Positions 30,299-43,123 of a stretch of DNA of 64,000 bases are shown piece after piece. The notes beneath the pieces are model-generated. The model did not search any database. It was not told the origin of the DNA and worked only from the letters and a program-made list of their open reading frames with translations. This stretch comes from Coix lacryma-jobi var. lacryma-jobi. Taxonomy: Eukaryota; Streptophyta; Magnoliopsida; Poales; Poaceae. Position 1 is the first letter of the stretch, and each line of letters begins with the position of its first letter. A program made the translations under genes and the position numbers. The DNA is taken from the NCBI GenBank assembly GCA_009763385.1, contig CM019831.1:79333845-79397844 (forward strand), in the 5' to 3' direction.

Positions 30299-31598
30299 CG
30301 AAGTCCGGGAAAAGGACAAGCGGAGCGGTGGCGGCACGTGGCGGCAATCAGTGAGGTTGCGTCGAGGCAACGCTACCAGTTGTGCGGGCGTGGCCGTCGG
30401 ATCACCAGCATCTTCGAGTTGGTCCAGAATAACCCTAGGGTTTAGCTGGTTCGCTCTGTAATTAGAGAGGGGTAGAGTAGGAATTAGAATTAGGATAAGT
30501 AGAGGGAGACACCCTCCTCCCATCCTATCTCAATCATTTGCTCTTTTGCTTCTAGGGTTTCCTGCTCTCCCACATCCCTGTTGTAGCTACTAAGATCCGC
30601 AGAGAATCATACCTCTGTGCACTGGAGATTTTGAGGAAGTGAGACCGTAATCTCACTGTTTTAGCGTGTGGTAGCCACACGGTTGCAAATTCGTGTTTGT
30701 GATTCACGTTTTGTTCTTGTTCTTCGCGGATTGTTTTTCTCACAAATTTTCCCGTCAATCGATCTCTTTGTTCGTTGCGTCTTTTGTGATTCCGTTTCAA
30801 CAGAGATGTTCTAGATCGTGAGGCACTTCTTTCCACCGAAGAAATTCTCCTCTAACCTCACGAGCTAGTAGATCGGTTGATTTTCATTTCGGATCAAGTT
30901 TTTCTCCCTTCCCCTGAATTTCTTTGATTCATCGATTTGGAGATAGGTTCGAGCCATGATCTCTTAGAGATAGCTCACTATCCTCCTTGTGACTCATCTC
31001 TCCAAGTTTGAACCCTAGAGGTTTGGTTTTGCGAGAGTTTGAATCGAATCGGTGGACGAACAGTGGGCTATCGGGGTGACCGGACGCTGACCCCGTGCGT
31101 CCAGTCGTTGAATGTTCTATGTGTTCTTCTGCGACTTGACCGGACGCTAGCTCCCTCGTGTGACCGGACGCGCCTCTTCCACTGTTCACTGCTTGGTTGC
31201 TTTTGACCGGACGCTGCAGACCTAACCGGACGCACGTTCACTCAGAGTCCGGTCAGAAACAGTAAGCTCCGAAAACCATTTTTGCACGACCGAACGTGTC
31301 CGGTGGTTCACGACCGGACGCAGTGCTGATTCTGCGTTGTTTCGTCCATGGTTCGTTCGTCCATTGTCGGATTTGATTTGCGGTTTTTGCGTTGGGTTTC
31401 TAGATTTGTGTAGTGTCCCGCTGTGCCTCTTGGAAGCATCCACCCTACATCTAGGTTCGTGGACACTTGCAAGCTCTAGGGTTTGCTCTTGGGGTTGATT
31501 CTCGGGACAGTGGCAACAAGTTTCCGAAAGGAAAATTTAAAGCTCCCATTCACCCCCCCCCCCTCTGGTCGCTTTCTGGTTGCATTCTCGGTCCTTCA
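30177..31598 (+). repeat. Partial 5' LTR of B
   Basis: It lacks about the first 490 bp compared with the 3' LTR at 63382. It starts within the palindrome array next to H and ends GGTCCTTCA at 31598. Palindromes are at 30177-30298 and GACCGGACGC words at 31075-31330. An 11-C run lies at 31553-31563. Confidence 0.88.
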
Positions 31599-31600
31599 AT

Positions 31601-31612
31601 TGGTATCGGAGC
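31601..31612 (+). other. Primer binding site of B
   Basis: TGGTATCGGAGC lies two bases after the LTR. It is identical to the sites of A and C. Confidence 0.85.
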
Positions 31613-31661
31613 GGGTTAAGGATCTTCCACCTTAGCCGGTTCCAGATCCACAGAAGGTGAC

Positions 31662-34284
31662 ATGGATCGCAGCGTGGGCAAACCGCCGTTTTTCGATGGG
31701 ACGAACTATGCGTATTGGAAGATACGCATGTCGGCCTATCTGCAGAGTTTCGGTGCTTCCATCTGGGATATTTGCAACTCTGCCGATTACGTGGTCTTGG
31801 CTGCTCGTGTCTCTCAGCATCAAATCGATGAGCACGATGCCAATAGCCGAGCCTATAATGCTCTTTTCTCGTGTCTGAGCATGAGTGAGTTTGATAACGT
31901 TTCTCACCTCGCTACGGCTCAGGAGATTTGGGCTACCCTCATGCGTTTCCATGAGGGAACCACTCAAGTCAAAACCCATCTCTACGAGTCGTTCAAGCGA
32001 GAGTATGAGAACTTTAGACACATGCCTGGCGAGAGCATAGAAAGTTTATTCGCTCGCTTTCAGGTGATTGTCAATAGGATGAGGGCTAACAAGGAGTTGT
32101 TGCCTTTCGATGATCATGAGAGAGCTCTCAAGCTACTCCATACTCTTGATCGGTCGGTGTGGGATTCCAAGGTTCAGGCGATCATCGAATCGCCTAACTA
32201 TGAGACCCTCACGTGCGACGAGCTCTTCAGTAAGCTCAAGTCCAGTGAGATCGATGCCATGGTGAGGGCTTCTTATGAAAATCCTTCTGGCACGTCAATG
32301 GCTCTGCTTTCTGGCTCTTCTGCTAACACCTCTGGAGGATTTGCACTCTCTTCACTCTTTTCTGTCACAGAGGAGCAGCTGGAGTCTTTGGGGGATGACG
32401 AGTTGGCTTTGCTCGCCAACTGGTTCTTGCGGTTTCACAACAACCGCATGAACTGTCGCCGCGGAGGAGGACGCTCAGGATGCTTTGAGTGCGGCGACCC
32501 CAACCACTTCATCGCCAATTGCCCGAAGAAGAACAAGCAAGTCTTCGGCAAGGCGGATCATGGGCACAAGTACGACTTCGGCAAGCGCAAGGAGAAGTAC
32601 GTCCCCACAAGGCACAAGCGGAAGGGCGGCTTCAACAAGGAGTACATCAAGACTAAGTACTTGGAGAAGGCCCAGGCTGAGCAGCGTGCTTTCTTCACCA
32701 CGCTCAGTGACGCGATGACTCGGATGACGAGCTCCGCTTCCTCAAGCGATGATGAGTCCGAGAAGAAAAAGAGGATCGAGGACAAGCTCACGGCCTCTGC
32801 TTCTTTGCCGACGACGAGGGCTTCTGCACCATGGCCCTCGGCAAGGAGGTCGACGGCGAGCTGGAGGATATCCCTCGGAATGACGACGACGATGACGACA
32901 CCTCCCAGGTATCTCAGACCCCCGATGAGCTTTCTGCCGAGGTCGAGAAACTTACTGCCGCTCTCCTTAGTCAAGATAAGCTGCTTAGGCGCGCTGCTAG
33001 AGAGAGGAAGGAGTTTAGGCAGAAGTGGGAGGATACGGTGAAGAAACTTGAATCTGTCAAGTCCACCGTTGTTGTCACCGAGGAGGAGGAGTGTGAGATG
33101 TGCACCACACACATGACTGACCTTCTCACTTTGAGAGGTATGTATGTTGCGTTGGTAGGAGAGGTGAATGAGCTGAAGGCTAGATCCTCGCTGTTGGGTG
33201 CGTGCAAGTCCTATGCGGGCTTGCAATCTGAGTTGGCAGAGAAGAATGCCAAGATTGTGTCTCTTGAGAAGGCCAGCTCAGATAGCACGTGTGTGACTAG
33301 GTGCATTCTTTGTGAGGGTTTGGAGATGGAGATTGCTAATGTGAAGCATGACAAGATGCAAACCGAGGAGGAAAACACATACCTTCGGACCATCTTGTCA
33401 TGGGTGTCGAGTGGTGAGCCACTACTTGGGATGATGATCTCCCAGTTCAAGCGTGCTGTTGGAGGTCCCGGTGTAGGCTTTGCTCAGGGTGTTGATGTTT
33501 CATCTTTCAGGAAGATTGGAGAGTCGAGTGGTCTGAACCCGTGTGAGAAGCCCAACTCCACCACTACTCCCAAGCTTACCAAGATTCCACCCCAGGAGCC
33601 TCTATAGCCTAACACCAAGGATGGTGTATTTGTGGAACCTCCGAGAGCTCCACCCAAGAAACAATCGTGGGCTCCAAAACCAAACCACCTCAAGAACAAG
33701 CTAGACACCATGCCACCCATCCAAGAGGAGCTTATGCCACAGAAGGGCAAAGTGATCCATACCCACTACCGTGAGTACCAACAACCCCCTTTGAGAGCGG
33801 TGAGGTACCATTGTGAGCACTGTGGGAGAGATGGACACTTGAGTGAGTTTTGCTTTCGGCGCAAGAGAGAGAGACGCGCCGTGCAAAGGAGATGAACAAC
33901 ACGGACATGTACCATCCTTTCCATGATGTACATGTGCCGAATGTTCAGAGGCATGCTGCTAGGCCTAGAGGTCCTAAACCTCAAGCTCCTAGGCCTAGGC
34001 CGCGAGGAGTCGTGCCCGGCGGGCCTGCAGTTGTAGGCTATGGACCCCGTGGAGGTGGCTTTGTAGTTGAGCGTTTTCCACCACCGCGTTTTGAGTATCG
34101 CGATGGACGCTCCTCCCTTAGCAGACCATGTTTTCCTCTATGTGGTGATCGCTCTTCCTGTAGGCGTGCTAGGAATGGTTTTTCTGCTAACCGTTCTTTT
34201 GAGCAGCCGGCCCAACACTGGTATTCTCCCTACTTCACTAACCCCAGTGTTGGACCGTATGCTCACCCTATGTCTTTTTATTGA
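31662..34284 (+). pseudogene. gag: Sirevirus gag of B, frameshifted
   Basis: It is collinear with the 891-residue gag of A. The first block is open from ATG 31662 to about 32790 and includes the first zinc knuckle. The frame then changes, and the coiled-coil block runs from about 32831 to a TAG at 33607, where A has a sense codon. A further block carries the second knuckle (CEHCGRDGHLSEFC), and the Arg/Pro-rich tail is in yet another frame, ending at TGA 34284. At least three frame changes and one stop are present, so B cannot make full-length gag. Confidence 0.9.
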
Positions 34285-34289
34285 TGTAG

Positions 34290-35032
34290 GTTAAACGATT
34301 GGAGAACGTTTGGTTGGTGGATTCTGGGTGTTCGAGGCACATGACCGGAAATGCCAAGTGGTTCTCCAGTCTTAGTCCAATCGCCGGAAAGGAGTTCATC
34401 ACCTTCGGTGACAATAGCAAAGGTAAAGTGTTGTCTCATGGGTCGGTGCGAGTTAATGAGCACTTTGTGTTGCGCGATGTTGCTCTTGTTTCTAACTTGC
34501 ATTTTAACCTTCTTTCTGTTTCGCAACTCTTTGATGACGACTATGAGATTCGTTTTAAGCTGAATCTCTGTCGTATTTTGGATCCTCAGGGCAATCTTGT
34601 TTGTGTGATTTTGCCCTTTGGGAAAGTCTTTCGTGCAGATTTCTCGGAGTCATTTGGAATTTCTCGTTGTCTTGTGGCTGACCTTCCTCCTCTGATCTTT
34701 GGAAGTGGCATAGGAGACTTGGTCACTTGAGCTTCGACTTGCTTGCAAGGCTTAGTTCACTTGGCCTAATCCGAGGATTGCCCAAGTTGTCCATGGAGAA
34801 GGATCTTGTTTGCCACTCTTGTAGACATGGGAAGATGGTTGCTGCTCCCCACCATCCAGTGACTCAGGTCATGACCAAGCGCCCTGGAGAGCTTTGCACA
34901 TGGACCTTGTTGGTCCGGCTCGGGTGAGCTCGATTGGGGGGAGTGGTATGTGCTTGTTGTTGTTGATGACTTTTTGAGATATTTGTGGTCTTCTTTTTAG
35001 CTGAGAAGACCGAGACTTTCTCCTTTGCTCGC
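34290..35032 (+). pseudogene. pol: Pol of B, first part (protease to integrase start)
   Basis: It opens after TAG 34287-34289, as in A. The protease motif DSG follows the start. A frameshift near 34725 separates the pre-integrase finger (CHSCRHG). A further break lies near 34925. Element C cuts it within the integrase core at 35032. Confidence 0.9.
35028..35032 (+). repeat. Left target duplication of element C
   Basis: CTCGC lies before the LTR of C. The right flank (46890-46895) reads CTCCGC, which is the same word with one extra C. The uninterrupted site in A reads CTCGC followed by AATCTG. Confidence 0.75.
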
Positions 35033-35035
35033 TGC

Positions 35036-37196
35036 TGCGGATACATGGGTGTATGCCGAGTCTCTGAGTGATGAGTGATTGTCAACGGGTTTGATCGCAT
35101 GTTCTTTGGCTTGTGTTGTGCAGGTGTCGAGCACGGAGACAGTGATCGAGGGCAAGGTGAAGGTCAAGTTGAGACGTGCCGTGCCGACGGACTGGGTGCG
35201 ATGAAGGATGGGCGTGCCGTGCGGCGGACGTGCCATGCCGATGTATCGAGCAGTGAAGGGCGGACGTGAGGCTTGGACTGAGGGACCGGAGTGCCTGAGG
35301 ATCAGCTGTGGTGGCTGGCAGCCTGGGACAGCGACGAGCGGAGACTTGCGGGGCACGGTGTTGCTCGGGTCGAGGACCTGGGGACACGTGTCGGTGGACG
35401 GGGTGCACGGGCGGTGCATCCCCTCTACAGCTCCGGTTTGGTGGTTGAGCCAGGGAAAAACCACCGGGTGGACGGTTTCCGAGTTTGGGCCTCAAAACTC
35501 GGGTGCTGGTTTCCAGGTTGAGCCACAAAACCTGGGCGCGGACGGTTTCCGAGTTTGGCCACAAAACTCGGGCGATGGGCTGGTTTCCGAGTTTGGGCCT
35601 CAAAACTCGGGCGCTGCGGGTTTCTGAGTTTGGGCCACAAAACTCAGGCTGGTGGGCTGGTTTCCCGGTTTGGGCCTCAAACCGGGGGTTGCTGGAAAAG
35701 GCTGGTTTCCCGGTTTGGGCCACAAAACCGGGGGTGCAGAGCGAGGACGGCACGTGGCGGCAATCGGAAGGTTGCGTGGTGGCAACGCGGACGAGTTGTG
35801 CGGGGCGTGGCCGTTGGATCTACCTACCACTTGAGTTGGTCCAGAATAACCTTAGGGTTTAGCTGGTTCGCTCTGTAATTAGAATAGAGAGGGGTAGAGT
35901 AGGAAATAGACTTAGACTAGAATAGGATAAGTAGTCAGGGGAGACACCCTCCTCCCTCATCTCAGTTTTTAGCCATCTCATTTGCTTCCTGCACTTAGGG
36001 TTTCCTGCTCTCCCATCCCCTGCTGTAGCTGAGATCCGCAGAGAGACTTGCAACTCTGTGTACTGTTGATTTTGAGGAAAGGAGGCCGTAACCTCCTTGT
36101 CGTAGCGTGTGTTTGCGCTTCGGCTTGCAATTCGTGGGTGTGATTCGTGTTTTGTTCGTGTTCTTCGCGGAATCCTTTTTCCCACGATTTTCCCGTCGCT
36201 TGATCTCTTTGCTCGGTTCATCTTTTGCAATTCCGTTTGAACTGGTTTGTTCTAGATCGTGAGGCACTTCTTTCCACCGAAGGAATCATCCTCTAACCTC
36301 ACGGTCTAGGAGATCGATCGATTTTTCGTTTCGGGTCAAGTTTTCTCCCTTCCCCCGAAATTCTTCGATTCATCGATTTGGAGATAGGTTCGAGCCATGA
36401 TCTCTTAGAGATAGCTCACTATACTCTTTGTGACTCTTCTCACCAAGTTTGATCCCTAGAGGATTGTTTTGGTGAGATCGAGTCGAATCGGTGAACGAAC
36501 ACCTGAATCGGGTGACCGGACGCTGCCTGTTCAACGACCGGACGCTGTCAGTGAGTCCGGTCGATGAACACCTTCGCTGTGTTCGTTCGTGACTTGACCG
36601 GACGCACCTTTCGCTAAGTGACCGGACTCGCTCATTGTACTGTTCACTTGGCTTGTATTTTGTGACCGGACGCACTGCTCTCGACCGGACGCTCGTCTCT
36701 GGTGAGTCCGGTCAGAAACTGTAAGCTCCGAAACTGTTTTTGCACGACCGGACGCGTCCGGTGGTGCAGCGACCGGACGCGACAGAGTCCGGTCAGTGCT
36801 GGTTCGACGCGTTTTCATCCGCAGTTTGTTCGTTCGTCTTTCGATTCGAGATTCGTTTGTTGCGTTGGATTCCTAACTTCGTGCTCTACAGAATTTGGGC
36901 TTCCCGCTTTACAAAATAGCCTGAATCCCCCTCGCGTTGCTCGGGGGAGGTTGAGGTTACCCAAAACCCATCCCGTCACTAGTTGACTTGCGTGAACTTG
37001 GGTGAGGAAGTTTTTGTGGTGCCTCGCTGTGATCCCAGGATCATCCACCCTCTTCCAAGGGTCGTGAACATCACTTTTTGGTAGTAGCTCTTGGGGATTG
37101 ATTTTGGGACACTTGGCCAAAGTTTCGAAGAGAATTTTATTGGCTCCCATTCACCCCCCCTCTGGTCGCCTTGCTTTTTGCATTCTCGGTCCTTCA
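35036..37196 (+). repeat. 5' LTR of C (2,161 bp)
   Basis: It starts TGCGGATAC (an extra TGC precedes it) and ends GGTCCTTCA. It contains the palindrome array (35437-35734), GACCGGACGC words (36515-36800) and an inserted segment of about 130 bp near 36885-37018 that is absent from LTRs A and B. Confidence 0.93.
35437..35734. repeat. Array of eight palindromes in the 5' LTR of C
   Basis: The units start with GGTGGTT/AACCACC (35439-35464). They continue with CGAGTTT/AAACTCG, CCAGGTT/AACCTGG, CGAGTTT/AAACTCG twice, CTGAGTTT/AAACTCAG and two of CCCGGTTT/AAACCGGG. Loops alternate between GGGCCTCA and GGGCCACA. Confidence 0.9.
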
Positions 37197-37198
37197 AT

Positions 37199-37210
37199 TG
37201 GTATCGGAGC
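37199..37210 (+). other. Primer binding site of C
   Basis: TGGTATCGGAGC lies two bases after the LTR, as in A and B. Confidence 0.85.
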
Positions 37211-37259
37211 AGGTTAAGGATCTTCCACCTTAGCCGGTTCCAGATCCACCGAAGGCGAC

Positions 37260-39942
37260 ATGGATCGCGGCGTGGGCAAACCGCCGTTTTTCGATGGGAC
37301 GAACTATGCGTATTGGAAGATACGCATGTCGGCCTATCTGCAGAGCTTTGGTGCTTCCATCTGGGATATTTGCAACTCTGCTGATTACGTGGTCTTGGCT
37401 GCTCGTGTGACTCAGCATCAGATCGATGAGCACGAAGCCAATAGCCGAGCCCGTAATGCTCTCTTTTCGTGTTTGAGCATGGGAGAGTTTGATCGCGTTT
37501 CTCACCTCTCTACGGCTCGGGAGATTTGGGCCACCCTCATGCGTTTTCATGAGGGCACCTCTCAAGTCAAAACCCGACTCTACGAGTCGTTCAAGAGAGA
37601 GTATGAGAACTTTAGACATCAACCTGGCGAGAGCATAGAGAGTTTATTCGCTCGCTTTCAGGTGATTGTCAACAGGATGAGGGCTAACAAGGAGCAGTTG
37701 CCTTTCGACGATCATGAGAGAGCCTTGAAGCTTTTGCATACTCTTGATCGGTCGGTGTGGGATTCCAAAGTTCAGGCGATCATCGAATCGCCTAACTATG
37801 AGACCCTCACGTGCGACGAGCTCTTTAGTAAGCTCAAGTCCAGTGAGATTGATGCCATGTCGAGGGCTTCTTATGCGAATCCTTCTGGCCCGACTATGGC
37901 TTTGGTTTCTGGCTCTTCTGTTAATCCCTCTGCTGGCTTTGCACTTTCTTCACTCTTTTCTGTCACAGAGGACCAGCTTGAGTCGTTGGGGGATGACGAG
38001 TTGGCAATGCTCGCCAACCGGTTCACGCGGTTCCACAACAACCGCATGAACCGTCGCCGCGGTGGAGGACGCTCAGGATGCTATGAGTGCGGCGACCCCG
38101 ACCACTTCATCGCCAACTGCCCCAAGAAGAGCATTCATCTGGGAAGGGCGATCATGGGCACAAGTACGACTCCGGCAAGCGCAAGGAGAAGTACGTCCCC
38201 GCGAGGCACAAGCGGAGGGGCGGCTTCGACAAGGAGTACATCAAGAAGAAGTACTTGGAGAAGGCCCAGGCTGAGCAGCGTGCGTTCTTCGCCACGCTCA
38301 GCGATGTCGACGGCTCGGATGACGACTCCGCTTGCTCAAGCGATGACGAGTCCGAGAAGAAGAAGAGGATCGAGGACAAGCTGAACGGTCTCTGCTTCTT
38401 CGCCGACGACGATGGTTTCTGCACCATGGCGCTTGGGGATGAGGTCGATGGCAAGCTAGAGCACACCCTCTCGACGACGACGACGACGACACCTCCCAGG
38501 TATCCCTCACCCACGACGAGCTTTCTTCTGCTGAGGTTGAGAAGCTTACTGCCGCCTCCTTAGTCAGGACAAGTTGCTTAGGCGTGCCGCTAGAGAGCGC
38601 AAAGAGTTTAGGCAGAAGTGGGAGGACACGGTGAGAGAACTTGAGTTTGCCAAGTCCACCGTGGTCGTGTCGGAGGAAGTTGAGTGTGAGATGTGCACCA
38701 CGCACATGACTGACCTTCTCACTTTGAGAGGTAAGTATGCTGCGTTGGTAGGAGAGTGGATGAGCTGAAAGCTAGACCTTCTCTGTTGGGTGCGTGCAAG
38801 ACTTGTCCTGTCTTGCAATCTGAGTTGGCAGAGAAGAATGCCAATTGTGTCTCTTGAGGAGGCCAACTCAGGTAGCACGAGTGTGGCTAGGTGTGCTTTG
38901 TGTGAGGGTTTGGAGATGGAGATTGCGAATGTCAAGCATGGCAAGATGCAAACCGAGGAGGAAACACATACCTTCGGACCATCTTGTCATGGGTCTCTTG
39001 TAGTGAGCCGCAGCTCGGGATGATGATCTCCCAATTTAAGCGAGCTGCTGGAGGTCCTGGTGTAGGTTTTGCTCCGGGTGTTGATCTTTCTGCTTTTGGG
39101 AAGATTGGAGAGTCGAGTGGTCTGAACCCTAGTGAGAAGCCCAACTCCACCACTACTCCCAAACTTGCCAAGCTTCCACCCAAAGCCCGTCAAACCTACC
39201 ACCAAGGATGGGGTGTTTGAGGAACCTCCGAAGCTCCACCCAAGAACCAAGTGTGGCATCCCAAACCCAACCACCTAAAGAACAAGCTGGATACAATGCC
39301 ACCTATCCAGGAGGAGTTGCCACAGAAGGGCAAAGTGATCCATACCCACAGTCCTGCGTACCAACAACCCCCTGTGCGTGCGGTGAGGTACCAGTGTGAC
39401 TTCTGTGGGAGAGATGGTCACTTGAGCGAGTTCTGCTTTCGGCGCAAGAGAGAGGCGCGCCGTGCTAGGGAGATGAACAACCCGGACATGTACCATCCTT
39501 TCCATGGTGTACATGCGCCGAATGTTCAGAGGAGAGCACCAAGACGTGTTGCTAGGCCCAGAGGTCCAAACCTCAAGTTCCCAGGCCTAGGCAGCAGAGA
39601 GCTCCGAGGAGAAACGCTAGGCCTAGAGGCACCACAGTGCCTCAGTTGATAGGCCTAGGCCTCGTAGAGAGCGTGCCCGAACGGGGTCCTGCCTTTGCAG
39701 TTAACGGACCCCGTGGCGGAGGCTGTTGAGCGCTTTCCCCCACCGCAGGTGAGTATCGGGGAGCGCCTCCTTCCCTAGCGGACACGTTTTCCTGTACGTG
39801 GTGATCGCTACCACCCGTAGACAGGCTAGGAATGGTTTTTGCACTGACCGTTCTTTTGAGCAGCCGGCCCAACACTGGTATCCTTCCTATATTCACTAAC
39901 CCCAGTGTTGGACCGTATGCTCACCCTATGTCTTTTTATTGA
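37260..39942 (+). pseudogene. gag: Sirevirus gag of C, frameshifted
   Basis: The first 290 codons are intact and very close to gag of A, including the first zinc knuckle. The frame then changes just after the knuckle, near 38135, and again near 38535, 38757, 38965 and 39190. The second knuckle (CDFCGRDGHLSEFC) is at about 39391-39432, and the TGA is at 39940-39942. Most breaks are single-base losses relative to A. It is either a recently dead gene or an intact gene with sequence errors. Confidence 0.9.
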
Positions 39943-39947
39943 TGTAG

Positions 39948-42900
39948 GAAAGACGTTGGAGGACATTTGGTTGGTGGATTCCGGTTGTTCGAGGCACATG
40001 ACCGGAAACGCCAAGTGGTTCTCCAGCCTTAGCCCGGTCGCCGGAAAGGAGTACATAACCTTCGGCGACAATAGTAAAGGTAAGGTGTCATCCCGTGGGA
40101 CGGTGCGGGTAATGAGCACTTTGTGTTGCGTGATGTTGCTCTTGTTTCTAACCTGCATTTTAACTTGCTTCTGTTTCGCAATTTTTGATGATGACTATGA
40201 GATTCATTTTTAAACCGAACCTTAGTCGCATCTTAGATCCTCAGGGCGATCTTGTATGTCTGATTCGCCCTTTGGGAAAGTCTTTCGCGCGAATTTCTCG
40301 GAGTCGTTTGTTCTTCTTCTCGCTGTTTTGGCTAGTCCTTCTTCCTCCGATCTTTGGAAGTGGCATGGAGGCTCGGTCATTAAGCTTCGACTTGCTTGCA
40401 AGACTTAGCTCACTTGGCTAATCCGAGGATTGCCCAAGCTTTCGATGGAGAAGGATCTAGTTTGCCATTCTTGCAGACATGGGAAGATGGTTGCCGCTCC
40501 CCACCATCCTTGACTAAGGTCATGACCTCGCACCCGGAGAGCTTTTTACACATGGACCTTGTTGGTCCGGCTCGGGTGAGCTCGGTTGGTGGCAAGTGGT
40601 ATGTTTGGTTGTTGTTGACGACTTTCGAGATATTCGTGGGTCTTCTTTTTGACTGAGAAGACTGAGACTTCTCCTTCGCTCGCAATCTGATTTTGCGTCT
40701 TCAGAACGAGTTCCCTTTGAACTCGATGCGAGCTATTAGAAGTGATAATGGTTCCGAATTCAAAAATTCGGATTTTGAGAAGTTTTGTGACCGCCTTGGT
40801 TTGGAGCATCAGTTTTCTTCCCCCTACACACGCCCCAAAATGGTGTTGTAGAGAGGAAGAATCGGACCCTTGTTGAGATGGCCAGGACAATGCTCGATGA
40901 GCATAGGACTCCTAGGCGCTATTGGGCCGAAGCTATGAACACTGCATGCTACATTTCAAATCGCATTTTTCTGAGAGCCTTTTTGAAGAAGACCTCTTAT
41001 GAGTTGCGTTTGGTCGCCAACCCAAGGTGAGTTATTTTAGAGTCTTCGGTTGCCACTGTTTTATATTGAAGAAGGGCAACCTGGACAAGTTTGAGTCTCG
41101 TTCTTCTGACGGGGTATTTTGGGTTATGGCACTCACACTAGAGCATATCGTGTACTTAACCTTGATACTAACCGAGTCATGGAGACATCAGATGTCACCT
41201 TCGACGAGACTCTTGTTTCTCCTTCTTCTCGTTTTGAGCGTGCAGGTGATCATGAGGTTGGAGAGCCTCTTTTGATGACGAGGACGAGGGTGCTGAAGGT
41301 ATGGATGATCCAGCACCCCCTCCACCTGCCGCGCCGCAAAGAGCGGCCTCGACGACACGACTCACGGCCCCGACACCTCTTCTTCCGGGGGCCGTGGGAT
41401 CCTCCACCTCGTGCGGTACCTTTTGTACCCGGGGTGGAACCAGCTGCTGTTGAGGGGGAGGTCACCTCATCCCGGGAGGCGCCACGACACATCCAGCGCC
41501 AGCACCCCCCTCAGCAGATGATCGGCGACATCGGCGAGCGAGTCACTCGCTCCAGGTCACAGCACATCTCTCATTTCGCTCACTCTGCTTTTGTTGCTAA
41601 TTTTGAGCCCCGAGATGTTGGACACGCTTGACGGATCCGGATTGGATTGGGTCAATGCCATGCATGAGGAGTTAGAAAACTTGAGCGAAATCGGGTTTGG
41701 GTTCTAGTTCCACCTCCACCTGACTGTAAGCCTATTGGGACAAAATGGGTTTTCAAAAACAAGCAAGGAGAGGATGGCCATGTTGTTAGAAACAAGGCCA
41801 GGCTTGTAGCGAAAGGTTATAGTCAGAAGGAGGGATAGACTATGAGGAGACGTTTGCTCCTGTAGCTCGTTTGGAGGCTATTAGGATACTCTTGGCCTTT
41901 GCTACATCCAAAGGTTTCAAACTTTTTCAAATGGATGTCAAGAGTGCCTTCTTAAACGGCTACATAGAAGAAGAAGTTTATGTTGAGCAACCCCCCGTTT
42001 TTGAAAATCCCAAGTTTCCAAACCATGTCTTAAACTTCACAAAGCTTTATATGTTTGAAACAAGCCCCTAGAGCTGGTATGATAGGTTGAAAACCTTTTT
42101 GCTTGCTAAGGGTTTTTAAATGGGATGTGTAGATAAGACGCTTTTCTCCTCCGGCAAGGCAAAGACACGCTCTTGGTCCAGATTTACGTGGATGATATCA
42201 TTTTCGGTGGTTCTTCTCACGCTTTGGTTGCCAAGTTTGCAGATACTATGAGCAGGGAGTTCGAGATGAGCATGATGGGCGAGCTGACATTCTTTCTCGG
42301 GTTGCAAATTAAGCAATCCCGAGAGGGGACGTTTGTGCACCAGGGCAAGTACACCAAGGACTTGCTGAAGCGGTTCGATATGGGTGAGGCCAAGCCTCTT
42401 CCAACACCCATGTCGACGACGACTGCCCTGGATGCGGATGTGGAGGAGAAACAGTGGACCAGAAGGAGTACCGCAGCATGATCGGGTCGCTGCTCTACCT
42501 GACGGCGACACGCCCGGACATCCAGTTCGCGGTGTGTCTGTGCGCGCGCTTTCAGGCGTCGCCGCGCACTTCTCACCGTCAGGCGGTGAAGCGCATCTTC
42601 AGGTACCTTCGTTTCACTCCTGAGTTGGGATTTGGTATTCTGCTTCCTCCACCCTCTCGCTTTGCGGTTATTCCGATGCCGATTTTGCTGGTTGTCGCAT
42701 TGAGCGCAAGTCCACTTCTGGGACTTGCCAATTTATTGGATTCTCTTGTATCGTGGTCTTCTCGCAAGCAGTCTAGTGTCGCCAGTCTACCACGGAGGCT
42801 GAGTATGTTGCTGCGGCTAGCTGCTGTTCCCAGTTACTCTGGATGATGGCCACTTTGCGTGATTTTGGTTTGAGCTTTTCTCGCGTGCCTTTGCTTTGTG

Positions 42901-43123
42901 ACAGCACGAGTGCTATTAGCGTTGCTAAGAACCCCGTGCTTCACTCGAAAACCAAACACATTGATGTGCGCTTTCATTTCTGCGAGACCACCAGGAGAAG
43001 GGTGATATCGACCTTCGCCATGTCGATACTCATCACCAACTGGCTGATATTTTCACCAAGCCTTTAGACGAATCAACCTTTAATCGGTTGAGGGGTGAGC
43101 TTGGTGTGTGTTTCCCCTTTTAG
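39948..43123 (+). pseudogene. pol: Pol of C, frameshifted
   Basis: Protease, integrase, RT and RNase H are all present in the order seen in A, with DSG near 39980, the RT YVDD box near 42190 and the RNase H end at TAG 43123. More than ten one-base changes of length break the frame. One missing G near 39955 places pol in frame with the codons just after the gag stop, unlike A and B. Confidence 0.9.

Noticed and set aside
31553..31563. A run of 11 C as a possible slippery or regulatory site
   Set aside because: It lies in the conserved LTR end block, which has 7 C in the other copies; simple run-length variation is enough.
38467..38500. GAC trinucleotide run
   Set aside because: It encodes the Asp-rich stretch of gag, also present in A and B; it is not an independent satellite.
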